A program made the translations under genes and the position numbers. The notes under the pieces were generated by a model. It ran no database searches, was not told the origin of the DNA, and was given only the letters and a program-made list of their open reading frames with translations. From Psychromonas sp. psych-6C06 (GTDB lineage: Bacteria > Pseudomonadota > Gammaproteobacteria > Enterobacterales > Psychromonadaceae), in contig NZ_PIZM01000002.1 in NCBI RefSeq assembly GCF_002835465.1, forward strand, positions 424,398-488,397: a stretch of 64,000 nucleotides of DNA. The letters run 5' to 3'. Of the stretch, positions 8,839 to 18,561 are shown in pieces (the stretch's first letter is position 1; each line of letters begins with the position of its first letter).

Positions 8839-11109
8839 ATGAGTGAATCCTTAGATTTAAGCTTACAGGGAATCGAACAATTACCGCTGGCTAAATTTAC
8901 TGAAGATGCCTACCTCAACTACTCAATGTACGTGATCATGGACAGGGCATTACCACATATTGGTGATGGTCTAAAACCGGTGCAACGTCGTATTGTATAC
9001 GCGATGTCAGAGCTGGGTTTGTCTGCACTTTCCAAGCATAAAAAATCAGCGCGTACTGTCGGTGATGTATTGGGTAAATACCACCCACATGGTGATAGCG
9101 CCTGTTACGAAGCAATGGTATTAATGGCGCAACCTTTTTCATATCGCTACCCATTAATCGATGGTCAAGGTAACTGGGGCGCGCCGGATGATCCAAAATC
9201 GTTCGCAGCCATGCGTTACACAGAATCACGTTTATCGGCATTTTCCGAATTATTACTGTCTGAAATAGGACAAGGCACAACAGATTGGAAGCCTAATTTC
9301 GATGGCACCATGAAAGAGCCTGAACTGCTACCCGCTCGCCTTCCCCATATTTTGTTAAATGGCATTACCGGCATTGCCGTAGGTATGGCAACCGATGTAC
9401 CACCACACAATGCACGTGAAGTTGCTAATGCCTGTATTCATCTGATTGATAATCCTAAAGCAGATATCGATCAATTGCTCGAGATTATTCAAGGCCCAGA
9501 TTATCCAACAGAAGCTGAGATCATTACCCCTAAAAGTGAAATCAAGAAAATCTATGAAACGGGCCGTGGTAGCTTTAAAAGTCGTGCAGTATATAACGTA
9601 GAACAGGGTGAAATCGTTATCAGTGCACTGCCTCATCGTGTTTCAGGTGGCAAGATATTAAAAGATATTGCCAAACAAATGGTCGATAAAAAGTTACCGA
9701 TGGTCGCTGACCTACGTGATGAATCGGATCGTGAAAACCCAACGCGTTTAGTTATCGTACCTCGCTCAAATCGCATTGATATAGAAGCACTAATGCAGCA
9801 CCTTTTTGCTTCAACTGACTTAGAAGTTAACCATAAAGTTAACCTAAATATGATTGGTCTTAACAAGCGCCCACAGGTAAAAGGGTTAGTTAAAATTCTG
9901 AGTGAGTGGCTAATTTACAGAAAAGAAACGGTGCGTCGCCGTTTACAGTTCCGCTTAGACAAAATTGAAGCGCGTTTACATTTATTAGAAGGCCTTTTAA
10001 TCGCTTACCTCAATATTGATGAAGTGATTGAGATTATCCGTACCTATGATGATGCCAAAAGTGAATTAATGAGTCGTTTTTCACTTTCGGAGCGTCAGGC
10101 ACACGCTATTTTAGAAATAAAGCTACGCCAACTTGCTAAATTAGAAGAGATTCAAATTCGTGGTGAAATGGATGAACTGAGTGAAGAGCAGAAAAAGCTC
10201 GCTTTATTACTCGGCTCAGATAGACGTCTTAATACTTTAATTAAAAAAGAGATCAAAGCCGATGCCCTTAAGTATGGTGATGATCGACGCTCACCACTGA
10301 TCGAACGTCTTGAAGCAAAAGCGTTATCAGAAAAAGAACTCATGCCAAGCGAACCGGTAACGATTGTGCTTTCTAAGCAAGGCTGGGTACGTGCAGCCAA
10401 GGGGCATGATATTGATGCAGCAGCATTAAGTTATAAAGCCGGCGATGAGTTTTTAAGTAGTGCAACGGGTAAAAGTAATCAAAGCTGTACTTTTATTGAT
10501 GCAACAGGTCGGGCTTATTCGCTTGATGCGCATTCATTACCCTCAGCACGTTCACAAGGTGAGCCACTGACAGGACGCTTTAATCAAAATGATAATGTCC
10601 CCTTCGTAGATACTTTCATGGGTGATGATAGCGATCGTTATATCATTAGTAGCGATCATGGTTATGGTTTTGTGGCTAAATTTAGCGATATCAATAGTCG
10701 CAATAAAAATGGTAAAGCGCTCATTAACCTTGGTGAAAATGCGCTTCTCATGCCAGCCAAAAAAGTGCACGATAATGAAACAGATCTTTGCCTAACCATC
10801 AGCAATGAAGGGCGCATGTTAGTTTTCCCAGTCAGTAGCTTACCAAACCTAAGTAAAGGTAAAGGTAATAAAATGATTAACATCATGGGAGCAAAAGCGA
10901 CTAAACGAGAAGAGTTTGTTACCATGTTGCAAATTATCCCAGAGAATAGCGCCGTTACCCTGCATGCAGGCAAGCGTAAACTTACCTTAAAAGCCACAGA
11001 CTTGGCACACTATCAAGGTGAACGAGGTCGACGAGGCAGCAAACTGCCACGTGGTTTGCAGCGAGTCGATAAGGTAGAAGTGCTTAATGTTTTAGAAGAA
11101 GAGAATTAA
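8839..11109 (+). CDS. parC: DNA topoisomerase IV subunit A
   Basis: ParC is the DNA-cleaving subunit of the ATP-dependent type IIA topoisomerase that decatenates daughter chromosomes. At 756 residues it is the usual ParC length. The catalytic tyrosine is Tyr127 in AAMRYTESR. The quinolone-resistance region [10 protein letters not shown] has the wild-type Ser87 and Glu91 (equivalent to E. coli Ser80 and Glu84). The C-terminal half holds the beta-pinwheel repeats. It forms an operon with plsC, which starts one base after the parC stop. The partner gene parE is not in the window. Confidence 0.97.
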   Translation: MSESLDLSLQGIEQLPLAKFTEDAYLNYSMYVIMDRALPHIGDGLKPVQRRIVYAMSELGLSALSKHKKSARTVGDVLGKYHPHGDSACYEAMVLMAQPFSYRYPLIDGQGNWGAPDDPKSFAAMRYTESRLSAFSELLLSEIGQGTTDWKPNFDGTMKEPELLPARLPHILLNGITGIAVGMATDVPPHNAREVANACIHLIDNPKADIDQLLEIIQGPDYPTEAEIITPKSEIKKIYETGRGSFKSRAVYNVEQGEIVISALPHRVSGGKILKDIAKQMVDKKLPMVADLRDESDRENPTRLVIVPRSNRIDIEALMQHLFASTDLEVNHKVNLNMIGLNKRPQVKGLVKILSEWLIYRKETVRRRLQFRLDKIEARLHLLEGLLIAYLNIDEVIEIIRTYDDAKSELMSRFSLSERQAHAILEIKLRQLAKLEEIQIRGEMDELSEEQKKLALLLGSDRRLNTLIKKEIKADALKYGDDRRSPLIERLEAKALSEKELMPSEPVTIVLSKQGWVRAAKGHDIDAAALSYKAGDEFLSSATGKSNQSCTFIDATGRAYSLDAHSLPSARSQGEPLTGRFNQNDNVPFVDTFMGDDSDRYIISSDHGYGFVAKFSDINSRNKNGKALINLGENALLMPAKKVHDNETDLCLTISNEGRMLVFPVSSLPNLSKGKGNKMINIMGAKATKREEFVTMLQIIPENSAVTLHAGKRKLTLKATDLAHYQGERGRRGSKLPRGLQRVDKVEVLNVLEEEN

Positions 11110-11110
11110 C

Positions 11111-11854
11111 ATGTTATTTATTATCCGCTTTATTTTAATTATCCTGAGTGTAGTTTTGCTGAGTATCTACTCACTACTATATTGTGCATTTAGTCCTCGC
11201 AACCCTAAAAATACGCATCACTTTGCCATTATTTTTAGCAAAATGGCGCGTATTGTTGGCCTAAAAGTCACCTACCGCATTCCCGATAGTGTCAAAGACA
11301 ACGGTTCAGTGGTTTACATTGCGAACCATCAAAACAACTACGATATGGTCACAACGACAGGCTCAGTTCAGCCCGGCACCGTTACCATTGGTAAAAAGAG
11401 CCTTGTTTGGGTCCCCTTCTTTGGCATCATCTACTGGCTGACGGGCAACATTATGATTAACCGTGAAGATCAAAGTAGCGCTAAAGAGACCATTAAAGAT
11501 GTTGTAGATCAGATGAAAGCCAAAGATCTATCAGTAATGATTTTTCCAGAAGGGACACGAAGTCGTGGCCGCGGTTTAATGCCTTTTAAAATGGGAGCTT
11601 TTCATACCGCGTTACAAGCAGGTGTTAACGTAGTGCCAACTGTCATCTCAAATACACATGAACAGGTTAATTTAAACCGTTGGGATAATGGGGAAGTGAT
11701 TGTCGAAATCTTAGATCCTATCGATATCAGCCAGTATAAAAAACGCGAAATACGCCGTTTAATGAATGATGCACATGAGATCATGCTTGCTAAATATATC
11801 CAACTTAATGAAGAAGTAAAACGCCCAGATAACAATACAAACTGTTGCGGTTAA
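11111..11854 (+). CDS. plsC: 1-acyl-sn-glycerol-3-phosphate acyltransferase
   Basis: PlsC transfers an acyl chain to lysophosphatidate to make phosphatidate in the inner membrane. A hydrophobic N-terminal segment (residues 2-25) precedes the acyltransferase signature H-x4-D (His73…Asp78 in NHQNNYD), and the substrate motif FPEGTRSRG starts at 145. The length of 247 residues is typical. The parC-plsC linkage is conserved in enterobacteria. Expression is probably translationally coupled to parC. Confidence 0.95.
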   Translation: MLFIIRFILIILSVVLLSIYSLLYCAFSPRNPKNTHHFAIIFSKMARIVGLKVTYRIPDSVKDNGSVVYIANHQNNYDMVTTTGSVQPGTVTIGKKSLVWVPFFGIIYWLTGNIMINREDQSSAKETIKDVVDQMKAKDLSVMIFPEGTRSRGRGLMPFKMGAFHTALQAGVNVVPTVISNTHEQVNLNRWDNGEVIVEILDPIDISQYKKREIRRLMNDAHEIMLAKYIQLNEEVKRPDNNTNCCG

Positions 11855-11864
11855 GGAACTAAAC

Positions 11865-12248
11865 ATGACAGAAGAAAATACAAACGAAGAACAACTTACT
11901 CAAGCAGAGTTACTACAAGAGCTTGCCGATGAAACACAAGATATTGTTGAAGCCATTTTAGATGATGGTAGTAACCCTGATGCGGTATATATGATTGAAC
12001 ATCATATCTCCTGTGATGATTTTGACCTACTAGAAAAAGCCGCGGTAGCTTGTTTTAAAAAAGGTTATGAAGTGACAGATCCAGAAGAGCTTGAACTTGA
12101 AGATGGCTCGATCATCTTAGCCTTTGATGTAGTGGTTGAGATGAACCTTGATGAGCAAGCTATATTTGAAGATGTAGAAAAACTGTTTCACTTAACACAA
12201 TCTTTCGGAATTGATTACGACGGTTGGGGTACTTACCCAGAACAGTAA
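11865..12248 (+). CDS. rraB: ribonuclease E inhibitor RraB
   Basis: RraB binds the scaffold region of RNase E and alters mRNA turnover. The 127-residue, very acidic protein has the family signatures LLQELADETQDIVEAILDDG, HHISCDDFDLLEKAAV, GYEVTDPEELELEDG and the C-terminal FGIDYDGWGTYPEQ. The AAGGA ribosome-binding site lies in the short gap after plsC, so it is probably the last gene of a parC-plsC-rraB transcript that ends at a strong hairpin. Confidence 0.93.
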   Translation: MTEENTNEEQLTQAELLQELADETQDIVEAILDDGSNPDAVYMIEHHISCDDFDLLEKAAVACFKKGYEVTDPEELELEDGSIILAFDVVVEMNLDEQAIFEDVEKLFHLTQSFGIDYDGWGTYPEQ

Positions 12249-12261
12249 AAACTCATTAAAC

Positions 12262-12299
12262 AAAAAAGCCCGATTAAGTGTTACTTAATCGGGCTTTTT
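12262..12299. terminator. bidirectional terminator
   Basis: A perfect long stem (AAAAGCCCGATTAAG and its complement, loop about 5 bases) has A/T runs on both sides. It separates the convergent rraB and DUF2750 genes. Confidence 0.9.
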
Positions 12300-12331
12300 A
12301 TTATCTTATCATAACTTAATTAATGGACTAA

Positions 12332-12730
12332 TTAATGGACAGTCTCATCGCCACTTTCATCTTGAGCAAGCTTTTGAGATTGTTCAATTAATGAGCTTTT
12401 GAGTACCTGTGCTTCGATCTCCAAACCGTATAAGTTTTCATCCCAGTTAACACCAGCAAACACATTTTGCTTTTGCATACCGTCTAACCATGAATCAAGA
12501 AATACACCTAAATGAATTGGCGTCACTTTATAATTTGACCACTCTTCATTCTGTAATTTAGCTGCCGATTTTTCATCGGACCAAAAGAGGTAAACAGCAG
12601 TCGCATCGGCATTATCATGTGCGTGGCAATTTGCCCAACCTTCATTTTCATCGAATAAACCATAAAGGTTCAGGTTTTCACATGCCTCTTCAACGAACTT
12701 TTCTGCTTGTTTTAAGTATTGTTCTTTCAT
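12332..12730 (-). CDS. DUF2750 domain protein
   Basis: This 132-residue soluble protein resembles the DUF2750 family: YLFWSDEKSAAKLQNEEW, then PIHLGVFLDSWLDGM and GVNWDENLYGLEIEAQVL. No function is established. I start it at the ATG at 12730 rather than an in-frame codon 42 bases upstream, because that codon lies inside ubiK. With this start, the ubiK stop is separated from the ATG by a single base, so the two genes are translationally coupled. The C-terminus is acidic and rich in Q, S and D. Confidence 0.75.
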   Translation of the reverse strand: MKEQYLKQAEKFVEEACENLNLYGLFDENEGWANCHAHDNADATAVYLFWSDEKSAAKLQNEEWSNYKVTPIHLGVFLDSWLDGMQKQNVFAGVNWDENLYGLEIEAQVLKSSLIEQSQKLAQDESGDETVH

Positions 12731-12731
12731 T

Positions 12732-13013
12732 TTATTTCTCAGTTTCTTCTTCTGCGATTGCTTTTGGCGCATTCAATTTACTTTCAAGTTCAGCAAATTT
12801 TGCTTCCATCTCAGCGAGTTTTTCGCGAGTACGCAATAGAACATGTGTTTGTACATCAAACTCTTCACGGCTCACCATATCGAGTTTACCCAACTGTGAT
12901 TGTAATACCTGTTTGATTTTACGATCGACATCTTCACCAAAACTTTTTACGCCAGTGGGCATCGCATCGCTAACTTGCTTGGCAATCTCTTCTAATTTTT
13001 TAGGGTTAAACAT
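12732..13013 (-). CDS. ubiK: ubiquinone biosynthesis accessory factor UbiK
   Basis: UbiK (formerly YqiC, BMFP family) is a small accessory factor that binds UbiJ and supports aerobic ubiquinone synthesis. The protein starts [19 protein letters not shown] and continues with [29 protein letters not shown] coiled coil with heptad-like L/A spacing covers about residues 55-85 ([20 protein letters not shown]). I chose the ATG at 13013 because a perfect AAGGAG lies 7 bases upstream; the frame extends to 13052 but without signal. It is the first gene of a pair with the DUF2750 protein. Confidence 0.92.
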   Translation of the reverse strand: MFNPKKLEEIAKQVSDAMPTGVKSFGEDVDRKIKQVLQSQLGKLDMVSREEFDVQTHVLLRTREKLAEMEAKFAELESKLNAPKAIAEEETEK

Positions 13014-13244
13014 CGTTGGCTCCTTAAATTTTAAGCCCCATTGTAAACGCACTCAGCGCTTATTTCTATATATTCACCAAAAAGAGTCGCTATATACGAA
13101 TGAGCAGTGAGTTAAAACATAATAGTTATAGAGGTTAAGATTTTATCGTTCATGAGGGATAGAAGTGATAGGTTTAGCGCCTCATTAAATATTGAAGCGC
13201 TAAATAGCGAGCTAACTTACTGAATAGATAGCCCAGATGCTATT

Positions 13245-13397
13245 TAACCTCAGTTCTGGATAAACAAAGCGATACAGTGCCCCCTTTATTACGAGGATCA
13301 TCGCCTTGAATTACGCGAAATAACGGCACTGTATTTTAAAAATAATCACTCTCAGATTGAAGGTATTATCATGCCTCTATTACCAGAGTTGAGCTAA
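13245..13397. repeat. dispersed MITE-like repeat, copy 1 (internally deleted)
   Basis: This copy of about 153 bp shares TAACCTCAGTTCTGGATAAA, AAGCGATACAG, TCGCCTTGAATTAC, GGCACTGTAT and AATCACT in order with the copies at 19735 and 44615. It lacks about 35 bp of the interior. Imperfect inverted termini read TAACCTCAGTTCTGG and, on the other strand, TTAGCTCAACTCTGG. It abuts the deacetylase stop codon. There is no coding capacity. Confidence 0.75.
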
Positions 13398-13398
13398 T

Positions 13399-14778
13399 TT
13401 ATTCACAGTCCATCACTTTTTGCCATGGACTCCAATCGACATCCTGCATCGTGGTATTGTAACTCCACCACTTCGCCTGCCATAACGCACCGTCTTGCAG
13501 TACTTTATCACCCTCTTCATAAGCAACATTGGTCGACCAAGCCTCTCGGTAACAATGCTCTGTTCCTAAAGCAACAGGAGCTTCCATCCAATCAAGTAGC
13601 TCAGCATGACTGACGACACGCACATCTGGTTTACTTAATGCGTAATCAAGAAAATCTTCTAACATTGCTCGGCGATCGGCAGCAAAGGATTCAGCGGGTA
13701 CCCAACTATCAAATTGATCTGCATAATGCGCAGTGTGTGCAAGAAAGGTCATTGGCGCATGGTTGCCTTTTAAACGCAGATCTAAGTTATGTTTTAAAAT
13801 CGCTAACACTTCATCAGATGTCAGTCCATATTGGTAAAATAGATTGTAATCAACGGACTCTACTTTGCCGGCGTTAACATCAAACCAAGAAACTTTGGCA
13901 GCCATCTTTTCGCGTAACGAGTAGTCAATGCCATATTTTTCGAGTTCTGCTTGTGTTGGGACAATAAACGCATAAATTGGCACTTCCCATAACCCGATAT
14001 GTTTACCAATCTCAGGTTTAACGCCCCAACTTGCTGAGAGTTCAGCACCAGGGCTGCCGTTATCTAATGTATAAGGCCAAAAGTTATTACTGCCATCTTG
14101 GTCCCACTGATAACCTTCCATAATACTTGCATCGTAACGGAAGTTAAGTGCAGTTAATGTTTCATACATCGCGGCGTTATAATCTAAATACGGCGTTCTA
14201 AAACCAACACCTGATGCACCGATCCCATCATCATTACTTGGCACCCACATATTTTGTTCAGGATTATAAGGTTTTGCCATCGCTTGATTACAGCCATCGA
14301 TTTGCGTCGTCCAAGTGGCGATATCCATCCATGCACCACCCCATAAATGTGATGTTGTATGGTTAGCAACTTCATGACCAGCTTCTTTTGCTTCAAACCA
14401 AGCTTGTTTAATAAAACTTGCATTCCAAGTGGTGCTATCAATATAGCTACAGGTATTAAAGAAGGTAGTGTGTAGAGATAAACCATCAAAGGTATCTAAG
14501 TTGCCATTTCCTGCGGGGTTACGTAAACGCCCCCAAAGGTCAACAACCCATGCTTGACCACCTAACGTGGCTTCACCAGGCGTACCATTATCAATCATAT
14601 TGTTATCATCAAAAGCGATTGCGATAAATTGCGGAGCTTTGGCCACTTGCACATTACCAGGTGGTAATTGTGAAGGAGGCGTACCAGTGATCATAGGTGG
14701 TGGCGATAGCGCAAGTGCTGTCCCCATTGATGATGCTAATGTAATTGCGACACAAATTTTACTTAATTGGGTATTCAT
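13399..14778 (-). CDS. secreted polysaccharide (chitin) deacetylase with chitin-binding domain
   Basis: This is a carbohydrate esterase family 4-type enzyme that would remove acetyl groups from GlcNAc polymers or oligomers outside the cell. Residues 1-23 are a signal peptide. The NodB-type fold starts at about 50, with metal/catalytic residues IAFDD (56-58) and the H-x3-H motif NHTTSH (His140, His144). A C-terminal CBM5/12 module (about 410-457) shows the aromatic pattern AYEEGDKVLQDGALWQAKWW…W. An operator-like palindrome at 14907-14924 lies in its promoter, the same motif as before the chitinase and importer genes. Whether it acts on polymer or oligomer is not visible. Confidence 0.88.
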   Translation of the reverse strand: MNTQLSKICVAITLASSMGTALALSPPPMITGTPPSQLPPGNVQVAKAPQFIAIAFDDNNMIDNGTPGEATLGGQAWVVDLWGRLRNPAGNGNLDTFDGLSLHTTFFNTCSYIDSTTWNASFIKQAWFEAKEAGHEVANHTTSHLWGGAWMDIATWTTQIDGCNQAMAKPYNPEQNMWVPSNDDGIGASGVGFRTPYLDYNAAMYETLTALNFRYDASIMEGYQWDQDGSNNFWPYTLDNGSPGAELSASWGVKPEIGKHIGLWEVPIYAFIVPTQAELEKYGIDYSLREKMAAKVSWFDVNAGKVESVDYNLFYQYGLTSDEVLAILKHNLDLRLKGNHAPMTFLAHTAHYADQFDSWVPAESFAADRRAMLEDFLDYALSKPDVRVVSHAELLDWMEAPVALGTEHCYREAWSTNVAYEEGDKVLQDGALWQAKWWSYNTTMQDVDWSPWQKVMDCE

Positions 14779-14906
14779 AATAATCCTTTATTTGAATGTT
14801 CATAAAAACGTACACTGTGTTTTTTCTTTTTAATTAGTTACTTAGATGCAACCAATCAAAAACTTAACATTTAAATAACAATTATTAGTGGCAACAATTA
14901 TAATTG

Positions 14907-14924
14907 TGTGGGAAGCATCCCAAT
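14907..14924. promoter_or_regulatory. candidate LacI operator, deacetylase promoter
   Basis: TGTGGGAAGCATCCCAAT has the core TGGGA-N4-TCCCA, the same half-sites and 4-bp spacing as the sites at 54537, 42391, 42551, 30338 and 29033. The central CG is GC here, so this is the most divergent member. It lies 129 bp upstream of the deacetylase start. Confidence 0.5.
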
Positions 14925-14954
14925 TTAACTCACTGTCATAAATTATTTTGTGAG

Positions 14955-15836
14955 CTACGTTTCAACACAGCTTATAAAAGCATCAATCAATGGTTCATGT
15001 AGGCGCTTCTTATGACAACAAACCCCTAAATCAAAGGATTGTATTGTTGCTTCACTGACTAAGTTTTGAACACGTTCACGCACAGGGCTAGTTTCTATCA
15101 CAACATCAGGAGCAATACCCACACCACAACCAAGCGCGACCATACTTAACAACGCTTCGTGCCCAGCAACAATCGCATAGATATGAGGCTTGCCCACTTT
15201 AAACTTCCGAAACCAAGTATCAAAACGACGCCTTACAGCACCATGTTCAGGTAAAATAAAGGGGATATTTTTCCAATCTATATGGCTTTGACTTACCATC
15301 GGAGTCACAGCACAGGGTATAGTTGGTGCGATAATAGACAGCGGTATCTCTGCCAGTTTTTTAAAATACAGACCAGAAGGAAAGTTATCAGGATAAGCGG
15401 TGATAGCAAAATCCACCTGCTCTTGTAATACTTGATCTACCGCCACTGCGCTATCACCCGTATTAAGCTTGATCTCTATTTTAGGGTGAAGTTGCCTGAA
15501 GCGATCTAATATTGCAGGTAGATGGCTATAAGCAGCAGTCACCGAACAGTATAAATTTATCTGTCCTTCAAGCTCACTGTTAGCACTTTTTAACTCCCGC
15601 TTTAGCTGCTCCCACTGCTCTATTTGTTGTAGCGCATAGTGTCGAAACAGTTCCCCCGCTTTAGTTAATCGCACAGAGCGATTATCACGCACTAACAGCA
15701 CACTGCCTAACTCATCTTCAATACGCTGAATGCAACGACTTAAAGTTGATGGGCTAACATGTTTTGCCTGCGCCGTTTTACTAAAATGTAAACTTTGGCT
15801 GAGGTGTACAAACAACTTGAGAGATTTAAGATCCAT
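14955..15836 (-). CDS. ilvY: LysR-family activator IlvY
   Basis: IlvY activates ilvC in E. coli in response to acetolactate/acetohydroxybutyrate. The 293-residue protein has a LysR helix-turn-helix at residues 3-60 (HFSKTAQAKHVSPSTLSRCIQRIE). It follows E. coli IlvY closely through CSVTAAYSHLPAILDRFR, EIKLNTGDSAVAVDQVL, VRRRFDTWFRKFKVG and GHEALLSMVALGCGVGIAPDVVIE. Unlike in E. coli it is not directly divergent from ilvC: sseA sits between and is coupled to it, with the sseA TAA immediately followed by the ilvY ATG. Confidence 0.93.
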   Translation of the reverse strand: MDLKSLKLFVHLSQSLHFSKTAQAKHVSPSTLSRCIQRIEDELGSVLLVRDNRSVRLTKAGELFRHYALQQIEQWEQLKRELKSANSELEGQINLYCSVTAAYSHLPAILDRFRQLHPKIEIKLNTGDSAVAVDQVLQEQVDFAITAYPDNFPSGLYFKKLAEIPLSIIAPTIPCAVTPMVSQSHIDWKNIPFILPEHGAVRRRFDTWFRKFKVGKPHIYAIVAGHEALLSMVALGCGVGIAPDVVIETSPVRERVQNLVSEATIQSFDLGVCCHKKRLHEPLIDAFISCVET

Positions 15837-16691
15837 TTAGCTCACCACAGGCAACGATGGATCTGCGCCCCACTCTGTCCAAGAACCATCATAAACAGCC
15901 ATATTTTGATAACCACACAGTGATGCGCCGAGCGCTAATACACAGGCAGTAACTCCCGAGCCACAACTAAAGATAGCCTGTTGAGAAGTATTTATTCGTT
16001 GCCCATAGAGTGTTTTTAATTGCTCGATGTCACGCATTTTTCCATTTTCAAGTAATGTGCTAAAAGGCAAGTTTTTAGCATTTGGCATATGCCCACTTCG
16101 TAAATCATCACGAGGCTCCGGCACCTCAGCTAAAAAACGATTTGCAGCGCGCGCATCGATAATTTCAATATTAGGGTTATCAAGCGCAGTGAATACTTGT
16201 TGCTTATCAACAATACAATGAGCTTGATATTGCGCAATAAAATTACCCTCTACTATTTCTGCATCAGCTTGCCCTTTAGCAACGGGAAGTCCAGCGTCTA
16301 TCCAACTGTTTAACCCGCCATCTAAAACGGCAATATTTGCAAAGCCCATGCTTTTAAACATCCACCAAACGCGGGGGCTTGAGAAGATACCAAGGCGATC
16401 AAAAACCACGACTGCTGAGTCATGATTAATCCCTAAGGCACGTACCGATTGCTCGAATAAGCTTTCGCTAGGCATCATATGGGGCAATGAACTTGATGCA
16501 TCACAAATACTTTTATCAAAATCGAAAAATTGCGCCCCAGGAATAGTTTGCTGTTTCCATTCTACTTTTCCATCACGCTTTAACATCGGCATGAACCAAC
16601 TTGCATCAAGTAAAACTAATGCAGGATCTCCTCTATTTTCTGCCAGCCATTGCACCGACACTAAATCACTCGGAAGCGTTAATAAAGTCAT
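15837..16691 (-). CDS. sseA: 3-mercaptopyruvate sulfurtransferase
   Basis: This is a two-domain rhodanese-type enzyme that transfers sulfur from 3-mercaptopyruvate to thiophilic acceptors. The 284 residues include the N-terminal inactive domain (LVSVQWLAENRGDPALVLLDASW) and the C-terminal catalytic loop CGSGVTA with Cys243. CGSGVT is the form seen in mercaptopyruvate sulfurtransferases; thiosulfate-specific rhodaneses have CRxGx[R/T]. It is the first gene of an sseA-ilvY unit divergent from ilvC, with a GAGGA ribosome-binding site. Confidence 0.92.
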   Translation of the reverse strand: MTLLTLPSDLVSVQWLAENRGDPALVLLDASWFMPMLKRDGKVEWKQQTIPGAQFFDFDKSICDASSSLPHMMPSESLFEQSVRALGINHDSAVVVFDRLGIFSSPRVWWMFKSMGFANIAVLDGGLNSWIDAGLPVAKGQADAEIVEGNFIAQYQAHCIVDKQQVFTALDNPNIEIIDARAANRFLAEVPEPRDDLRSGHMPNAKNLPFSTLLENGKMRDIEQLKTLYGQRINTSQQAIFSCGSGVTACVLALGASLCGYQNMAVYDGSWTEWGADPSLPVVS

Positions 16692-16856
16692 TGAATTATC
16701 CTCATTTGAATTGAATATCTATATTTCATATTTTGCAACGTAGTATTGCTAATATATCATTTTGCGCAATATAAGTTATGCGCTATAGTCGCTTTCGTAA
16801 ATAATTAATTGAATTAATTATCCTTAACTAATGATAGAAAATGGAGCACAGCTAAT
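16692..16856. promoter_or_regulatory. sseA-ilvY / ilvC divergent control region with IlvY-like sites
   Basis: TTGCAA-N6-ATTGC at 16733-16749 and the palindrome TTGCGCAA at 16762-16769 resemble paired LysR-type operators. TATAGT at 16784-16789 is a candidate ilvC -10 box, and the TTGCGCAA site overlaps its -35 position, as expected for an activator-dependent promoter. Assignment to IlvY is inferred from the neighbouring gene. Confidence 0.55.
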
Positions 16857-18338
16857 ATGGCTAACTACTTTAATACCCTTCCTCTACGTGAGAAATTAAA
16901 CCAACTAGGTCAATGTCGTTTTATGGATCGTAGCGAATTCGCTGACGGTAGCGAAGCATTAAAAGGCAAAAAAGTAGTGATCATCGGTTGTGGCGCACAA
17001 GGTCTGAACCAAGGTCTTAACATGCGTGATTCTGGTCTTGACGTTTCTTACACACTACGTGCTGAAGCAATTGCTGAAAAACGTCAATCTTGGAAAAATG
17101 CAACAGAAAATGGTTTCACTGTTGGTACTTACGAAGAGTTAATCCCAGAAGCAGATCTGCTATGTAACCTGACTCCTGACAAACAGCATACAGCTGTAGT
17201 TGGCGCGGTTATGCCTCTTATGAAAGAAGGCGCGACACTTGCTTACTCTCACGGCTTCAACATTGTTGAAGAAGGTATGATCGTGCGTGAAGATATCACT
17301 GTAATCATGTGTGCACCAAAATGTCCTGGTTCTGAAGTACGTGAAGAATACAAGCGTGGTTTCGGTGTTCCTACACTAATCGCTGTTCACCCAGCAAATG
17401 ACCCACAAGGCCACGGTCTTGCATGGGCTAAAGCATACGCTTCAGCTACCGGTGGTGATCGTGCTGGTGTTCTTATGTCTTCTTTTGTTGCTGAAGTTAA
17501 ATCTGACTTAATGGGCGAGCAAACTATCCTTTGTGGTATGTTACAAACAGGCGCAATCCTAGGTTACGAAAAAATGGTTGCTGACGGTCTAGAACCAGGT
17601 TACGCATCTAAACTAATCCAATACGGATGGGAAACGGTAACTGAAGGTCTTAAATACGGTGGCATCACTAACATGATGGATCGTCTATCTAACCCTGCTA
17701 AAATCAAAGCGTTTGATATGTCTTTAGAGCTTAAAGATATCCTACGTCCACTATTCAACAAGCACATGGATGACATCATTGAAGGTGAATTCTCTGCAAC
17801 GATGATGGCTGACTGGGCAAACGATGACGTTAACCTACTTAAATGGCGTGCAGCAACTGCTGAAACTGGTTTCGAAAAACAACCAGCTGGCGACATGGAA
17901 ATTGGTGAGCAAGAGTTCTACGATCACGGTATCTTCTTAGTAGCAATGATCAAAGCGGGTGTTGAGCTTGCATTTGAAGCGATGACAGCATCAGGTATCA
18001 TCGATGAATCTGCATACTACGAGTCTTTACATGAAACTCCATTAATTGCTAACACAATCGCTCGTAAGAAACTTTACGAAATGAACGTTGTTATCTCTGA
18101 TACTGCTGAATACGGTTGTTACCTATTCGACCACGCTGCTAAACCTCTACTTGCAGACTTCGTTAAAGCGATGAGCCCACAATTCTTAGGCTCTGCACTT
18201 GAAGTTAAATCTAACTCTGTAGACAACGCACGTTTAATCGAAGTAAACGAGGCTATCCGTACTCACCCAGTTGAGATCATCGGTAAGAAACTACGTGGTT
18301 ACATGACAGACATGAAAACAATTGTAGAAGCTTCTTAA
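16857..18338 (+). CDS. ilvC: ketol-acid reductoisomerase (class II)
   Basis: The enzyme converts 2-acetolactate (or 2-aceto-2-hydroxybutyrate) to the dihydroxy acid using NADPH and Mg2+, in valine and isoleucine synthesis. The 493 residues are the long, E. coli-type class II form with a duplicated C-terminal knotted domain. The nucleotide motif is [14 protein letters not shown] at 40-53. Metal and substrate motifs include [12 protein letters not shown] and [13 protein letters not shown]. The ribosome-binding site is GGAG. A rho-independent terminator follows, and beyond it a decayed second copy of the ilvC end. Confidence 0.97.
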   Translation: MANYFNTLPLREKLNQLGQCRFMDRSEFADGSEALKGKKVVIIGCGAQGLNQGLNMRDSGLDVSYTLRAEAIAEKRQSWKNATENGFTVGTYEELIPEADLLCNLTPDKQHTAVVGAVMPLMKEGATLAYSHGFNIVEEGMIVREDITVIMCAPKCPGSEVREEYKRGFGVPTLIAVHPANDPQGHGLAWAKAYASATGGDRAGVLMSSFVAEVKSDLMGEQTILCGMLQTGAILGYEKMVADGLEPGYASKLIQYGWETVTEGLKYGGITNMMDRLSNPAKIKAFDMSLELKDILRPLFNKHMDDIIEGEFSATMMADWANDDVNLLKWRAATAETGFEKQPAGDMEIGEQEFYDHGIFLVAMIKAGVELAFEAMTASGIIDESAYYESLHETPLIANTIARKKLYEMNVVISDTAEYGCYLFDHAAKPLLADFVKAMSPQFLGSALEVKSNSVDNARLIEVNEAIRTHPVEIIGKKLRGYMTDMKTIVEAS

Positions 18339-18398
18339 TTAAAGCTTTCAGTTATTAGCTGTCAGCTTTCAGCTTTCAGCTAAAGACTAAAACAGTTC

Positions 18399-18425
18399 AA
18401 GCCAAGCATTTGCTTGGCTTTTTTG
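18399..18425 (+). terminator. ilvC terminator
   Basis: AAGCCAAGCA / TGCTTGGCTT stem with a very short loop, followed by a T-run. Confidence 0.8.
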
Positions 18426-18441
18426 TGTCTGCATTTTAGTA

Positions 18442-18560
18442 AAACTACGTTGTGTTTATTAACAAGACGACTGAGATGTAAACTATCGTTGAAGCTTGTT
18501 AATTAAAGCTTTCAGTTATTAGCTGTCAGCCGTCAGCTAAAGACTAAAACAGTTCAAGCT
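18442..18560 (+). pseudogene. remnant of a second ilvC 3' end and its downstream flank
   Basis: Starting from AAACTACGT, this segment follows the last codons of ilvC and its flank. Where ilvC reads ATG AAA ACA ATT GTA GAA GCT TCT TAA, here it is ATG TAA ACT ATC GTT GAA GCT TGT TAA. The next ~60 bp (TTAAAGCTTTCAGTTATTAG … AGACTAAAACAGTTCAAG) are nearly identical to those after ilvC. The differences in the coding part fall mostly at third positions. Confidence 0.7.
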
Positions 18561-18561
18561 A

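Noticed and set aside
12619-13110. 163-residue plus-strand ORF
   Set aside because: It is antisense to ubiK and the DUF2750 gene, both of which have family matches and good ribosome-binding sites.
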